A DNA stretch of 64,000 nt from Cycas panzhihuaensis (Eukaryota; Cycadophyta), in assembly GCA_023213395.1 (NCBI GenBank), contig CM041465.1:239017741-239081740 (forward strand), read 5' to 3'. Shown here one piece after another: positions 45,461 to 58,665 of this stretch (positions within the stretch are counted from its first letter, which is position 1; each line of letters opens with the position of its first letter). The notes under the pieces are model-generated. The model worked only from the letters and a program-made list of their open reading frames with translations. It ran no database searches and was not told the origin of the DNA. The position numbers were made by a program, and so were the translations under genes.

Positions 45461-46940
45461 CTTGAATCGCATTACATTCCTTGTACTTTTTAAAATTTAT
45501 TTTCTTCTCCAAGCAACTAGTTATATGTAACATATTTCTATTGGATAAGTGATGAGATGGTTACCTTAAGAGAGGTATAGAGGACCCTATAGGTGATCTT
45601 CCCTACGTTCCAACATTAGATGAGGTACCTGCTTGGAACATAGTAGATGATAGACTGTTGGGACACCAAATAGACTACTATCACCACACTTTGAGAGCTT
45701 GAGACCTATATATAGATATATAGATGGAGTTATAGAGGTGAGAGATGGAGTTGAGCACTGGTGAGGAGGAGAGGATACACCTACAGAGGATGACACTAGC
45801 TTAGACAAGGGCTAGGTATATGCCATCAACTAGTGGTACGGTGTAGCAAGAGCGACACCATCTCCCACCCAAAGGAGAGTCTTCCCATAGGGAGACATTT
45901 AATAGGAGACCAAAGGCAGATCTAGACGTGCTTCAACGATCTCATCAAGGATCACATAGATGAGTGTATCATATGTCATCTAGGAGGAAGGAGGATGATA
46001 CAAGGTATTTTGTGAGTCTTAAGTTATATATATCATGTATCATATATCACGTATTATGGATCATATATGATGGCTCATCTAGGTGACATATGTACTCTAT
46101 TTTTAACATCATGTATATATTGATCTTCTTTCTCTTAAAACTTGTGTATGATTACTTATCTCTAAACCCTTTATCCCCATTGGTCCCATGTATGTCTAAG
46201 CATAGAATACATTTATTAGCATGAGTTGTCTAAGGAAACATGTAATAATTTTTAGCATTTTTACTTTTTTTTATTATTTTATAGTTATGTACCATTTTTT
46301 TTGGTTTTTATAATACTATATACATGGTAGTTTATACTCATTCCAGAGTAGTATGGTTTAGGAAAGATAAGGTTAGGGGAAGAATGAAAACTAGGAGATA
46401 AACAAAAGATTGAAATGGGATAAGTGAAAGGTTTACTTATTCTATTTTTATAAATTTAAAATCATCTGGAACGCAAATGGCAATAAGTTTATAAAAGCAA
46501 AAAATAAAATAATATAACTCTCCTAGAAGGAAACCTATATAGATTACATCATACTCATGATAGGTTATATAAATACAAGATAATCCCACACGCATATAAT
46601 ATATCATAAAGGAAGTAACTTATTTAGCAAACAAAACTTATCTCATTTAGTAAATGACTAACCACCTGAGTATATTAGATTCTTTATTGGCTCCTTCCAG
46701 GGGCAAGAAATTTTTAGGAACTTGCCCCATGAGAAGATCCTCCATGAACCAAGATTCCCACTTGAGTCTATCCCTTTCACATATCTTACTTTAGTCTCAT
46801 ATTTATTGCCACAATCTTATAACTATCCTAACTTATAGTCTTACTAAATTGACAGTGACAATGATGATAAGACCTGATGATGCAAAAGAAGGAGTCATGG
46901 AGAGTAGATCTGGTATATCCCAACCAATTGATAAACCAAA
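45461..46940. other. Region between PMD gene and second RNase H (D)
   Basis: The first part (to about 46000) may hold a last PMD exon, but I cannot follow a frame. Then comes AT-rich sequence with ATATATCATGTATCATATATC repeats near 46030. A GTAGTTTATACTCATT motif copy lies at 46327-46342. No other signal seen. Confidence 0.45.
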
Positions 46941-47165
46941 ACCTGATAATTAGCATATCAAGTAATAGGTCCAAGGTAAAAGTGAGAGAGCTCTAATAAG
47001 GCTCCTATAATTGCAAAGTATTCATCTTCATTATTGGTTGTCCTAGGTATAAAGAAACCTATGGAAAGGAGAGGACTTCCTAATTGGTCATAAACCACCC
47101 AAGCAAAAGCACACTATCCTGGGTTTCCTCTACTACCCCCATTAGTGAAGATACTCAATGCCATG
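46941..47165 (-). pseudogene. Second RNase H domain (aRNH type) of D
   Basis: Minus strand reads FTNGGSRGNPG near 47150-47118, then WVVYDQLGSPLLSIGFFIP and TTNNEDEYFAIIGA. It is homologous to B 25640-26074. The first catalytic D is N here (TNGG) and one stop interrupts it. It lies between integrase and the PMD gene, whereas in B it lies beyond the PMD gene. Confidence 0.72.
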
Positions 47166-48329
47166 GGAATGAGAGGATCAAAACTTGGAGATAGTGTGAT
47201 CAATGTAGGAAGGTGCAAGAATCAATCAATAAGGAGATGATGGTAGAGGTAGATCTCTGACTATGATGAAGGAAGAAGAAGGAACCCAAGTAAGATAATT
47301 ATGATCAAAATGTCAAGTAGGGTTCAATCATAAATGAGGCCATAATGGACCCAAGCAGCTAGATTTGAAAATCCTAAATGACTCATCCAAATGAACCCAA
47401 CCTATAGATAGATAGTTAGGGATGAAGTTGTCATGTGACTTGCCCTAGATTACAAAAGGATGAAAATAACAAACTTACTTTTTACTTTCTTTCAACTTTT
47501 TTTTTTTTTTTTCGCTTCACTTTTCTTTTTATTTTTTTTAACTTTTACTTTTCACTTCCACCTTTCATAAGAACAAGATCATAATTATCTTCTTAAGAAA
47601 CTCTTCTACTCAACATAGCACCGATTTCTCCTTTTTAATAGAATCTAAAAAGGGAAACGGGCTAATCTCCTTAAGGAATGAACCGCCAAAAAAAAAAAAG
47701 GAAATCAAAATCTTGGTGTCTTTAAGCATGAAGGGAAGGTGGAAAAATGAGTATATGATTTGAAGGAATAATAAAGAGAACTGATGACAATAAAAACAAT
47801 CAACAATTGGTGGTATACAATCAAAAAGGGAATCTCAAAGTAACTAAATAGCAAGTGAAAGTGAGGTCTGAATCAACAAGGTAACAAACTAGAAAATAAA
47901 GGTAAACTCTTAGTGAATGAGTGGATATTCGAAGCTAACAAAGGCACTTTCTCTTTCTAAGATAAAAGCATAATGAGGATAGGAATGTAGGTTCTCTTTT
48001 AAGTGTGGAATTCAAAGGAGAATGAGATCCAAGTGATGGTAAACTCACAATTAGTATAGGTGCTAGAAAGAGCAAAAGGACTTAAACAATTATGGGCTAG
48101 ATCTATTACAAAAACACCACAATGCTTAATAAAAGCAAGAAGACATTATAAAGTAGGGAAGATTTGCCCATATAAAGATACAAGTTTTGAAGCTATTAAT
48201 AAAAAAAAATAAGGGATTTGCCTATAGTTTAAGCTCAATAGGCAAAAGTATGAGTCTTCAGAGTTGTAGTTTATCCTCATTACAAAGGTAGTCATGTGCA
48301 TGCTACTAAGTGAAAAATCTTCTTAAATA
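47166..48329. other. Noncoding stretch downstream of integrase (D)
   Basis: AT-rich. A pyrimidine-rich tract (TTTTCTTT type) spans about 47477-47570. Two decayed copies of the TAGTTTARGCTCATT motif occur at about 48218-48235 and 48265-48280, next to the integrase end as in A and B. No frame with family signature. Confidence 0.5.
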
Positions 48330-49446
48330 TTAAGAATTAACATGTCTCTTGAACTCTAATCCTTCCAATGTCAAAATTTGATAGGATCCATTAGTTAAAT
48401 CCTCAATTACCAAGAAAGGTCTTATCCATTTAAGAGAAAACTTCCATTGCCTATTGTGTAAATATTCCAATTTTAGAACTTTATCACCCACGTTAAACAT
48501 TCTAGGCCTAAGCTTCCTATCATGTGTAGCTTGAACCCTAGCTTTAGATGCAACATTATTTTGTAATACTTGCAAGAAAGTCTCATCTAGCTTTTCTAGC
48601 TCCAAATGGCAAGCTTCCCTTTGGAACTGTTTGTCAGTAAATTCCTTGAATGAGATGTATAGAGAAGGAATTTCTACCTCTAATGGTAAAATAACTTTGA
48701 CACCATAAACAAGTGAGAATGGTATCATACCTGTAGCATTTCTGATGGTAGTCATATAGTCCCATAATGTTGGAAACAACTAAGAGTTCCAATCCCTATG
48801 AGAAGTAATAACAGTCTTAGGCAGAATCTTAGCTAAGATCTTATTAAATGCTTCTACCTGGCCATTTTCCTGAGGATGATATGGGGTAGATATTCTATAG
48901 GTAATGTGAAACTTGCTACATAGTTGACTAACATGGGGATTGCAAAATGAAGTTCCATTTTTAATAATGATAACATCTGGTATCCCAAATCTATAAATAA
49001 TATGCTAAAATATAAAAGTAGCCATGATCTTTCTAGTAGAAGAGATTAATGGGATAGCTTCATTCCACTTCGTAAAATATGGTTACAGTTAGAATAAATT
49101 TGTACCCATTTGAAGATGTTGGAAATCTCTATCCAGTGAAGTCAGGACCCCATTAGGGGAAAAGTCAAGGTGAAACTATTAATTTCATTTCTTGCATAGG
49201 CTGATAAATTAAAGTTGCATGGGACTGACATTTTTGGCATCTTTAGATATAGGAGTAGACATCCTTATATAAGGTGGGCCAATAATAACCCATTTGAAGA
49301 ATGCGTTGGGCCATTGATCGACCACCAAAATGCCCACCACATATACCTTCATGGTATTCTATTAAAGCAACTAAAGACTCATCAGGTGAAAGACACCTTA
49401 GTAGAACTCTATTAAAAGAATGCTTGTATAAAGCATCATCCAACAA
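48330..49446 (-). pseudogene. Integrase (element D), broken
   Basis: The zinc region at 49446-49243 has LYKHSFNRVLLRCL, EYHEGICGGHFGG and MGYYWPTLYKDV. The core is decayed between. From 48779 a 149-codon stretch starts WDYMTTIRNATGMIPFSLVY and includes the C-terminal domain with GDKVLKLEYLHNR, LKWIRPFLVIEDL and NGSYQILTLEGLEF. The end at 48330 corresponds to the natural integrase end in A and B. Confidence 0.87.
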
Positions 49447-50165
49447 AAGGTATTATCTAACAGTAGTATGAATTTATATTCTCTTCTTTGAAGTAGTAAG
49501 AGAAGGAAAGGATTGATCATGAAGATACAATCTAATCTCCCCATACCATGGATCATCAGAAGGAATGCCTACCCTACATATGGAAAATATGTTTATCAGG
49601 GAGGGAATCATCAACGGGTTGGCAAGCATGATTTGGAAGAGGGGCATCAACCATGATCTTCGAAATGACCATGCCTTTCTTAGACTTTCTATTGATCACT
49701 TATAAATTGTATTCCTAAAGTAATAAGGACCACTTACCTAGTCAACTAGTAAGGTTAGGCTTAGTAAGTAAATATCTTATGGGGTCAGATTAGATAATAA
49801 GGTGGACCCTATTCCCAAAGAGGTAGTGGCAAAACTTCTTAGTAGCAAAGAATAAGGTAAGACATTCTTTCTTAGGAAAAGAAAAATGAAGCTCAACTAC
49901 CATGAGGGTTCTACTAATAAAATATATAACCCTCTCTTTACCAAAATTGTCTTCTTGTGTTAACATACCCACTAGTGAATCCTTTGTAGCTAAAGTATAT
50001 AAGATGAATGGATCATTAAACCTTGGTGGATTAAGAACTAGAGCAGAAACCAAGGCTTGCATTAGCCTATCAAAGGACTATTGAAATTAAGGAGTCCACT
50101 ACAATTCAACATCTTTTTTCAAAAGATTAGTAATAGGCTTAGCATCTAAGGAAAAATTAGTGATG
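49447..50165 (-). pseudogene. Ty3-type RNase H (element D)
   Basis: 50062-49790 reads RFNDPFILYTLATKDSLVGM, ERVIYFISRTLMV, KKECLTLFFATKKFCHYLFG. It continues with decayed sequence to the integrase. As in A and B there is no second RNase H between this domain and integrase. Confidence 0.8.
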
Positions 50166-51050
50166 AAACATCTTAGAAAACCAAGCCTACCTAGAAAATA
50201 TTTAATCTATTTTTGGGTCTTAAGAGGAGGCATTTGAACAATAGCCTCAATCTTCTTAAGATCAATTCCAATCCTATCTTGAGAAACAATGTTTCCCAAC
50301 ATCTTTCCTGACATAATGAAAAAACACACCTGGAAGGGTTTAAGCATAAACAATACTTTTTATACCTTTCAAAAATGGTTCTAAGATCATGTAAATGATT
50401 AGATATTTTGTGTGACAAGGTGAGCATATCATCTAAATAAATGGCAATAATATTGCCAATCAAATCATGGAAGATATGAACCATAGCCCTTTGATATATT
50501 ACACCAGCATTCTTTAATTCGAAAGGCATGACTTTGTAAACGAAGGTGCCTCAAGGAGTGGTAAAAGTGGTCTTATGGTGGTCATGAGGTATAATAGAGA
50601 TTTGATTGTATCCTAAAAATATATCCATAAGATACATTACCTCAAAACTAGTTATCTAGTCCTAATCTGATCAAGGAAAGGAAGAGGGAAATTATCTTTG
50701 GGACACACATTGCTAATGTCACAAAAGTCAATGTAAATTCGAATTGTACCATTTTTCTTTGCTACAAGAATTATGTTAGAGACCCATTGGGAGTAATCGA
50801 TGCTCTTAATGAATCTAACTTCTAATAATTTCTCCACTTCTTACTTAATAGCAAGAGAGAGACGTGGATAGATAGGATATTACTTTTGTTGTTTATGTTT
50901 TACACTAGGAATATGGTAATATGATGTTCAACTATTTGGGAGTCAAGGCCTTGCATGTCTTTATAGTCCCATGGAAAAACTAAGCAGAACTCACAGAAGA
51001 CATCCTTAAACTAAGTGATCTCTTAAGGAGTACCAACTAAATCCCAACTT
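50166..51050 (-). pseudogene. Reverse transcriptase (element D), broken
   Basis: 50837-50652 has KSIDYSQWVSNIILVAKKNG and VCPKDNFPLPFLDQI. 50529-50191 has MPFELKNAGVIYQRAM and the catalytic box AIYLDDMLTLS, so D keeps Y-x-D-D where A and B have F-M-D-D. Stops and a gap separate the parts. Upstream linker sequence to about 51050 has no named domain. Confidence 0.88.
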
Positions 51051-52184
51051 GATAATTCTAGGGGTATCCTTTATTTCTAAATCTACATCAATGGTTGGTT
51101 TCATAAGCATTGCGTTCCCTTCCTCAAAGTGAAGAGGAGTAGGTTCAATTAAAGACATAGACTCCTAGGGTTGAAAATGATCAACTATGACTTTAGAAAA
51201 CCCTAACTTATGGTGTCCATAAGGAAAACCATGAGAAAAGCTTGCTAAATACTTAATGATTACTTCATCATTCTCAAAATGGTCAAGGTGAAAGAGGTTG
51301 ATGAGGTGAAGGTTCTTAGATTAAGAAACAAAAGATGAAAGAGGACCAATTAAAGAGTTTAGAGTGGACACAAACTCTATAATTTATGCAACTTAAGAGA
51401 AGGGGATAGGCTTATCTATGAACTCTCAAATTAAAGAAAAAGCTTGAATAAACTCTTAATTATACACACTATAATTAAGGTGGGATGCAGATACCAAGAT
51501 AAGTAGAGATACCAGAGGGTCTATATGAAGACAAGAAAGTAAAGAGAGAGTAGAAATGGAATTAACTTCTAGTACTATAGTAGAGGTTCCAAATCTAGCT
51601 TGACCTGTATTAAGTATATTAGTATCTTTACCATGTGATACTAGGTCTATGTGGCAATGCAACAACATCTTCTTCTCATGTCTATTCAACCATGTCTTAA
51701 AGAAAGAGGAATGAGAGAAATATGGGGAAGTAGTAATATGTGAGTTATGCACAATAGCACTCGAGGAAGTAGTTGCTAATTGAGTTGTCATAGAAGAAAC
51801 CACAATATTTACCCCTAAGGGCAAGCATAGAACTTATGAGAAATGAGTGTGAAGAGGATCTGTATCAACAAAGTTAGTTGGGAATGGACCTTGATAAGGT
51901 ATGATAGAATGAGAAGCCATTTCCTCCTCTAAAATAGAAGAAGAAAGAACTAAAAGAGAATTAGTCAAATCTAAAGGAATAGGAATGGATAGGGAACCTG
52001 ATGATAAAAGGACAACTTCAACTAAATCCATGTCTTTTACTTCTAGGTGAGTTAAAAGAGCTTCAATAGTAAAGTACTATCCTAAAATGAGGTACTAAAA
52101 GAAATACACTATAGAGTTGAAAGATTCAACAAGTTTTATAAAAGTATCAATGAGAAGAACTGATTGTTTAATAGGTTTAGTCTT
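51051..52184 (-). pseudogene. Linker between protease and reverse transcriptase (element D)
   Basis: Serine/threonine-rich translated pieces (for example 51824-51456, MPLGVNIVVSSMTTQLATTS) with no recognised domain. By position it equals the A linker at 18524-18980. Confidence 0.45.
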
Positions 52185-52634
52185 TCATTTAACAATCTTA
52201 AGTTCTCCCTCATGGATAAACTTGAGTTCACCAAAAAGAGACAAACAAATTGCTACCATTTGGGTGATCCATGGTCTACACAAAAGGATATTATATTCTA
52301 GATCCAAGTCAATGATACTAATATCAGTAAGCATTGTCTTATATTCCAACGTGAGTGGAAGAGTAACTTGACCCAAGGATACCTTTTGATTCTTATCATA
52401 CCCTTAGCAGATCCATTCGCATGGATCAAGGATAGAGATTTCTAAATCCTCAACAAGGTGAAGGGGGGTTATATTAATGGATGATCCCTTGTCAATGATA
52501 ACCCACTTGATATTGATATCATCCTTACTGATCTGAATATAAAATAGAGGAATGTCATTTGGTGCATAGGCAAAATGACTAGGCAAGGTAGTAAGGTCAA
52601 AAGAAAGGGTAGAAGTAGGTGAAGATGCTACCAC
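52185..52634 (-). pseudogene. Protease (element D)
   Basis: 52634-52404 reads INIKWVIIDKGSSINITPLH, the active-site region with D-K-G-S. 52376-52185 reads LTDISIIDLDLEYNILLCRP followed by LFGELKFIHEGELKIV. A frame change lies between. Confidence 0.75.
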
Positions 52635-55200
52635 AGGGACTCCTAATGCATTGAATTAAAGTTGACATTACTCAAGATAACACTTGAGCAAATCGATAAC
52701 CAATATACCTGTAGGAATAGCCTTTAATTCTTTTACCAAAGAGAAAGATCCATCCTTTAAACTAGAAGGAATATACCTAAACCTAATGGGACTGCTGGGT
52801 ACTAGAGGTAAAGAGTCAAGATTCCTCACCATCAAATCATTAGATGATTTAGATGGACCTACACTTTTTGAAGTCTCTACCATATTTATAGTTCTCTTAG
52901 TATCACCACCTTTAAGAGGTGGACAAGATTAATTGGTGTTTCTTCTTATTTAAACATTTGTGGGAGTGGTAGCTTTCTTCGATGAATCAGAGCTTAAATG
53001 TTGGTCTTTATTGTACTATATCTACTTCCCTTTGCCTTTATCTTTTTTACTAGTTTTCTCACTATGTTGAGGCAATGGATCCTTATGGATCATTTGGTCT
53101 TGCAATGACTTAGAAGAATAGTTTACTTAAGTGTTTGTATTATGGACTAGATTCATAATAGTTTAGCACTCACTTTTATCATGTGCATTATTCTGGTAAT
53201 AGGAGCACCATTTTATCTTTCTAGATGGAGGAGGTGGGGGAGGAACTTGCATCTTCCTCCTCTCGGTCAAATGGATGACTTTGGTATCTTGTGAAGATTG
53301 AGTAGGAGATGGACCATTAACACATAACTTAGTGTCGATCACCTACTCAAGTAATCTAATAGAAGAAGTAAGATGATTATATATAGGCTCAAGATGGGTA
53401 GCCTTCATAAGATAAACTAGATCTTTAGAAGACATAGGTTTCCCTACCTTCTTAATACCTGCTTGCATTTTGAATGTCTCTAAAGCTAAATAATAGTTAA
53501 TTATTTCTTCATACATTTGAGGACTGAGTTTCAAAACTTCTAAATGTATATGGGACCTCAATGCATTAGTAAATAGATCAAACAACAAACTAGGATCAAG
53601 ATATAAATGGCAAGCATGAACTTGATCTTAAAATCTCCTAACAAAATCTCTTAAAGTTTCATCGTTATTTTGTTTAATTGCTAACAAGGATTTAATGCCT
53701 AACTCAAATGGTCTCACTACATCAAAATAGTTGATAAAGGAGTCAACTAGTTGTTGGAATAAGAGAATTGAGGTTGAAGGGAGATGATAAAACCACTTCA
53801 AAACATCGCCTTAAAGCAATTTTAGAAATATATGCATCATAACATAATTGTATGGCATAAAATCCATGCAAGTAAGCATAAATACCGATATATAGGAGGC
53901 AAGGTCTTTAGATGAGTCACCAAAAAATTTAGGCAACTCAAGAAGGAATGGGAGTATGAGTGACAATAAGACCTCATATGAAAAGGGAGAGTTCATATAA
54001 TCTAAAAAGTGCCTCTTTGGCCTTAACATAGTAGGACATTAAGGTAAGGAGGTTAGATGAGGAATAAATAAATGCATAATTTATTATGATTGTAATTGTT
54101 GTTATGAAATATCATGAAGTAGAAAAGTAGAGGGAGGAACAAACCATATTGCAAGATTAAGCAGAGAATTGGTTTAAGGTATACAGTTTTATGGGAAACT
54201 TGAATTAAAGGTATAGAAAGGGTTAGGTTGAGGGCTAGGCCTAGGAATATGTGAAGAAGAAATAGGCTTAGAAGTCCCTAATAATTATGATTATCCTACT
54301 AAAGCATATGGATGTGGTAATTAAGTATGGGAAATATGTTGTGATGAGGAAATCACATTAGATGCTCTAGGTGATGGTAGGGGAGGCCTAACACCATGAG
54401 ACCCAACATTATGTGATAGGTGAATGGGTATGTGAGTGGTAGAAGAAATAGGATGTGAAGAGGCAATCCTAGTAGAATAAGATTAAATCAACTTAACTAA
54501 AAGTAGGTATATGCATAATACTAGGAACTCCATAAGCAATAGTAGTGGTATCACCTCCATAAGTAAAAGGTATAGAATAGGAAGAATGAACCTACATCTA
54601 CTGCCTAAGAGAAGATTGATGAGGTTATGAATGATTTTATTTGTGATTGTCAACTTCCTCCATAAGTGGAGAATGAGGTCATGAAATGGGTCTTGGTGAA
54701 GAGGATGAGAAGGGTGAGGAGACCGCATAGTTTTAGGTGGAGGGTCTACCTCAATTGACTCATAGTTTTCACCTGAGGGATCAATCTAAATATGTTATGA
54801 CAAAGATAACATAATATGAGTCTCTGGTTAAAATAGATCATGATAACTAGGTATGCATAGTGGGGTATGGATCCTAGTAAGAATTGGCTTAGGAAAAGAT
54901 GGATATAATCGAGTAGAAGGTGGTTCTTCCTATGGGAAAGTAGGATCCATAAAAGAAGGATCACTAGGATACTACAAAGGATCTAGATATCCCTGCTCTA
55001 CTGGTATATTATATAGTGACATTGAATCTTTAGGAGGATAAATGTATATATCATATGCTTGAAACTACGAGAATTTGATATATGATGATGAAACATCCTG
55101 ACCAAAGTGTAATAGGCATGTTTAAGAATCAGGTAGAAGGCCTTGAAGTATCAATGAGCATCTAGGTATAGGTGTTATAATTTCTATAGCTTTACTTGAA
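52635..55200 (-). pseudogene. Gag (element D), frame-broken
   Basis: Capsid region from 54029 (PKFFGDSSKDLASYISVF) through a DVLKWFYHLP block near 53800 to 53588-53343 (LFDLFTNALRSHIHLEVLKL, ALETFKMQAGIKKVGKP). Cys/His region near 53170-53220 by position. The N-terminal Ser/Pro-rich part is decayed. The start codon cannot be fixed. Confidence 0.7.
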
Positions 55201-55212
55201 GATAAATGGTGG

Positions 55213-55231
55213 CTCCCCAATATGGTCACCA
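55213..55231 (-). other. Primer-binding site of element D
   Basis: Minus-strand TGGTGACCATATTGGGGAG. It lies six bases inside the LTR end at 55238, further than in the other elements. Confidence 0.7.
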
Positions 55232-55484
55232 AAAAGATGGTGGTTCAAGGTCTATCCCTAGTACAATTAATAGAAGGATGATGGTATTCTAGGGGGGTCT
55301 TTGGTTAGATCCTCAATAAGACTACAAAAAAGATGGTCTAGGGCTTGGAGAGGTCTAATATGAAGCTCAAAAAAGACCTAAAAGAGCATCTTTACCTAAC
55401 TTATAAGAAGGAATCTTTACCTAGTAGTGTCATCTACCTAAGTGAGAGTGGGTATGATGAAAGGTGTGGATGTGGAATGGGGTG

Positions 55485-57935
55485 ATACAATCCACTAACC
55501 CACATGACATGATGAAGGAGTTCTAAGTTTGGAGCCACACTTACAATATCTTCAATATCCTTCCTAGGGACTCCTCTCATATAATCAGTTCAACGTTTTG
55601 AGTTTTACTAAGATGTGGGAGAGGGTAAGCTAATGGAAATAATAGTTTATCTTGTTTAGGTTTTTAGGTTTTGATATGGTTGCAAAGATGCAAAGCTAAA
55701 AGAGTTGGACACTATAATCAAAGAAACCACAAGATCAAACTTACATCAATTTTTTATTTTTGTCTTATAATAAAAATAAAAAGTGAACAAACTACAGACT
55801 ATGCAGGCAAGTGTTTTTTCATTTTTTTTCTTTTTCAAAATAAAAGATGCACATGCAACTATAAGATGCACACTTTACTTCAAAAGAGATGATACTATTC
55901 AAAATCTAAAAGTAACCACATGATTTTTATGCAAATTTCTTCTCAAAAGAGATTAGTCAACATGCAAAACTAGCTAATATGCTCCAACCTTAATACATAC
56001 AACTAATTCTCTTAAAATGTAATGAAATAATGCATAAAAAGAGAGATTCTTAAGGAAATTACTACTATTTTTTGATAATTTTCATGCCTATAAGATGATG
56101 GACAAGTTATAAATCTGAACAATAATCATCCATGCAAGACCAACCAAAGGTTCTATCATCATTCGAGTAGTAAGAGCTCCAAAAGGAATCCTTGAACCTA
56201 ATGTAAGACTAAAAATCAAAAATATATTTCAACCAAACAACACCATCAACTTTTCATTTTCAAGATACAAGAGCCAACTTGAAAATAAAAGTTCATACAA
56301 TGATAGATGTAAGATAAGTATTCCTTTCCTATTATATAGAACGCCTTAAAATAGCAGTTTTCTTTTCACTTAAATAACTCTTCCACACACTTTTCTTCAA
56401 AACGAGAGCAAAGAAGGAAGCATCAACAATAAAAAGAGTCCAAACAAGATCCAAATAACTCCAAATAAGAATGGAAATCCAATTGAAATATAGGTTGCTA
56501 TGGGAGAGTGGGAAGGAGTAGCTAGATATATGGCGAAGAGATGACCATGCCCCACTCTAGTTTATCCTTAAGGAACCCCATAAAGAGTGGACCTTTAGCA
56601 TATAATTTCAATAGAAAAATCCAAACAAGAGTATGATAGCAATTAGCCATTGAAAAAGAAATAATTCTAAGCAAAGATTACCTTTAAAACACCATGAAAC
56701 AAGTCTAAAACTCAATAGGTGATAGAATCCACTAACCTACATGACTTGATGAAGGAGTTCTAAGTTTGGAGTCGCACTTATAATATCTTCAATATCCTTC
56801 CTAGGGACTCCTCTCATGTAATCGGTTTAACTTTTTGAGTTTTGCTAAGATGTGGGAGAGGGTAAGCTAATGGAAATAATATTTTATCTTGTTTAGGTTT
56901 CTAGGTTTTGATATAGTTGTAAAGATGTAAAGCTAAAAGAGTATGACACTATAATTAAAGAAACCACAAGATCAAACTCACATCAGTTTTTTATTTTTTT
57001 CTTATAATAAAAGGAAAAAACAAACAAACTAGAGACTATACATGTAAGTCTTTTTTTTTTTTTTTTTTAAATAAAAGATAAACATGCAACTATAAGATAC
57101 ACATTTTACTTCAAAAGATATGATACTATTCAAAATCTAAAAGCAACCACATTATTTTTATTCAAATTTCTTTTCAAAAGAGATTAATCAACATGTAAAA
57201 CTAGATAATATGCTCCAACCTTAATGTATGCAACTAATTATTTTAAAAAATAATAAAATAATGCATAAAAAAGAGATTCTTAAAGGAAACTACTACTATT
57301 TTTTGATAATTTTTAGACCTATGACATTATAGACAAGTCATAAATCTAAACAATAATCATCCATGCAAGACCAACTAAAGGTTCTATCATGATTAGAGTA
57401 GTAAGAGCTTTAAAAGGAATCCTTGGACCTAATGTAAGACTAAAAATTAGAAATATATTTCAACCAAACAACACTATTAACTTTTCATTTTTAAAATACA
57501 AGAGCCAACTTAAAAATAAAAGTGCATGTAATGATAGATATAAGACAAATATTCTCTTCATATTGTAAAGAATGCCTCATAATGACAGTTTTCTTTTCAC
57601 TTGACTAACTCTTCTATACACTTTCCTTCAAAACAAGAGCATAGAAGGAAGCATCAACAATCCAAAGAGTCCAAACAATGCCAAATAAGAATGGCAATCT
57701 AATTGAAATATAGGTTGCTATGGGAGAGTGGGAAGGAGTAGCTAGATATATGGTGGAAAGATGACCGTGCCCCATTTTATTCTATCCTTAAGGAACCCCA
57801 CAAAGGGCAGACCTTTCAACATATAATTTCAGTAACAAAAGTCTAAATAAGAGTATGATAGAAATTATCCAATAAAAGAGAAATAATTCTAAGAAAAGAT
57901 TACCTTCAAAACACCATGAAACAAGTTTGAAACTT
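55485..57935. repeat. Tandem duplication of ~1.23 kb inside D 5' LTR
   Basis: Copy 1 starts TGATACAATCCACTAACC (about 55485) and runs to CTCAATAGG (about 56719). Copy 2 starts TGATAGAATCCACTAACC directly after it and runs to CTTAATAGG (about 57940). The 3' LTR has one copy (about 40405-41625). The two copies have since diverged by many substitutions. Confidence 0.88.
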
Positions 57936-58294
57936 AATAGGAAAGATCTTACCAAATCAAGAGAAGTTTGAATCAAAATTTGATGAAGATCCAAGAAGAT
58001 GGAAGCCCAGACCATCAACAATTGGGTAGTAATCACACAATAACAAAACTTCTTTGAGATTTCAACCAATAACTTTAGAAAATCAAGTCTTCAAATCTGC
58101 AGCAATAGTCCTCAAGAATTCTCAAAAAACTTTCACAAAATCTCACAACACAAGAGTAAAAATCACTTCTCCCATAATTCTAATCACCAATCATTCTCTT
58201 AATAGTTTTGGGCATTGAGAGGGCTAAATCCCATTAAATCTAGGTGGCGACATGTAAAAATTTGGTATGTTGGCCTAATTTTTTATTGCATGAT

Positions 58295-58398
58295 AGTGAA
58301 AAACATGGTTGGTCATGTTTTTCACCTAGCAAAAATGCGATTTTATTCTAAAAATGTAATCAGTCATATTTTTGATAGGGTGAAAAATGTAATTTCAG
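58295..58398. repeat. TGAAAAATGTAA / TCATGTTTTTCA motif array in D 5' LTR
   Basis: AGTGAAAAACATGG, TCATGTTTTTCACC, TCATATTTTTGA and GGTGAAAAATGTAATTT. Equivalent to 41978-42080. Confidence 0.65.
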
Positions 58399-58665
58399 TA
58401 AAGTGAGAATTTGATCAAAAAATGATAAAAATTAGTGTTTATTGAGCATCAAATCACAAAAATGAGTTCATCAGAGAGTAAATAAGCCCAAAATGAGGTG
58501 ACATACATTAAGTATAGGCCTAAAAAGTGATAAATAACAAAAACATGGGCGAAATATTTAACAAGTTAAAAATGACGACAAACTCTAAAGGAAGTATGGG
58601 GATAAGTTAACCATAAAGAGAACTCTATTGCCATAGTTTACGTCATTGGTAGAATGATAGAAATA

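Larger units (their letters stand above)
40158..58665 (-). mobile_element. Element D, diverged Tat-like Ty3/gypsy retrotransposon
   Basis: Two LTRs (40158-42531 and 55238-58665, the latter cut by E), PBS, gag, protease, reverse transcriptase, RNase H, integrase, second RNase H and an antisense PMD gene. Sequence is AT-rich and clearly diverged from A/B. The LTR is a different family with the tip TGTTTCACCAAAACTTGG. It entered C gag, and E later entered its 5' LTR. Confidence 0.88.
55238..58665 (-). mobile_element. 5' LTR of element D, with internal duplication, cut by E
   Basis: Collinear with the 3' LTR (40158 to about 42350) but about 1.2 kb longer because of a tandem duplication. Its last ~180 bases lie beyond element E and outside the window. 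AAATA at 58661-58665 is the probable left duplication for E. Confidence 0.85.

Noticed and set aside
47477-47570. Long T/C-rich tract as a polypyrimidine control element
   Set aside because: Looks like ordinary low complexity; similar T-runs occur in the D LTRs (near 40665, 55810 and 57050) without consistent context.
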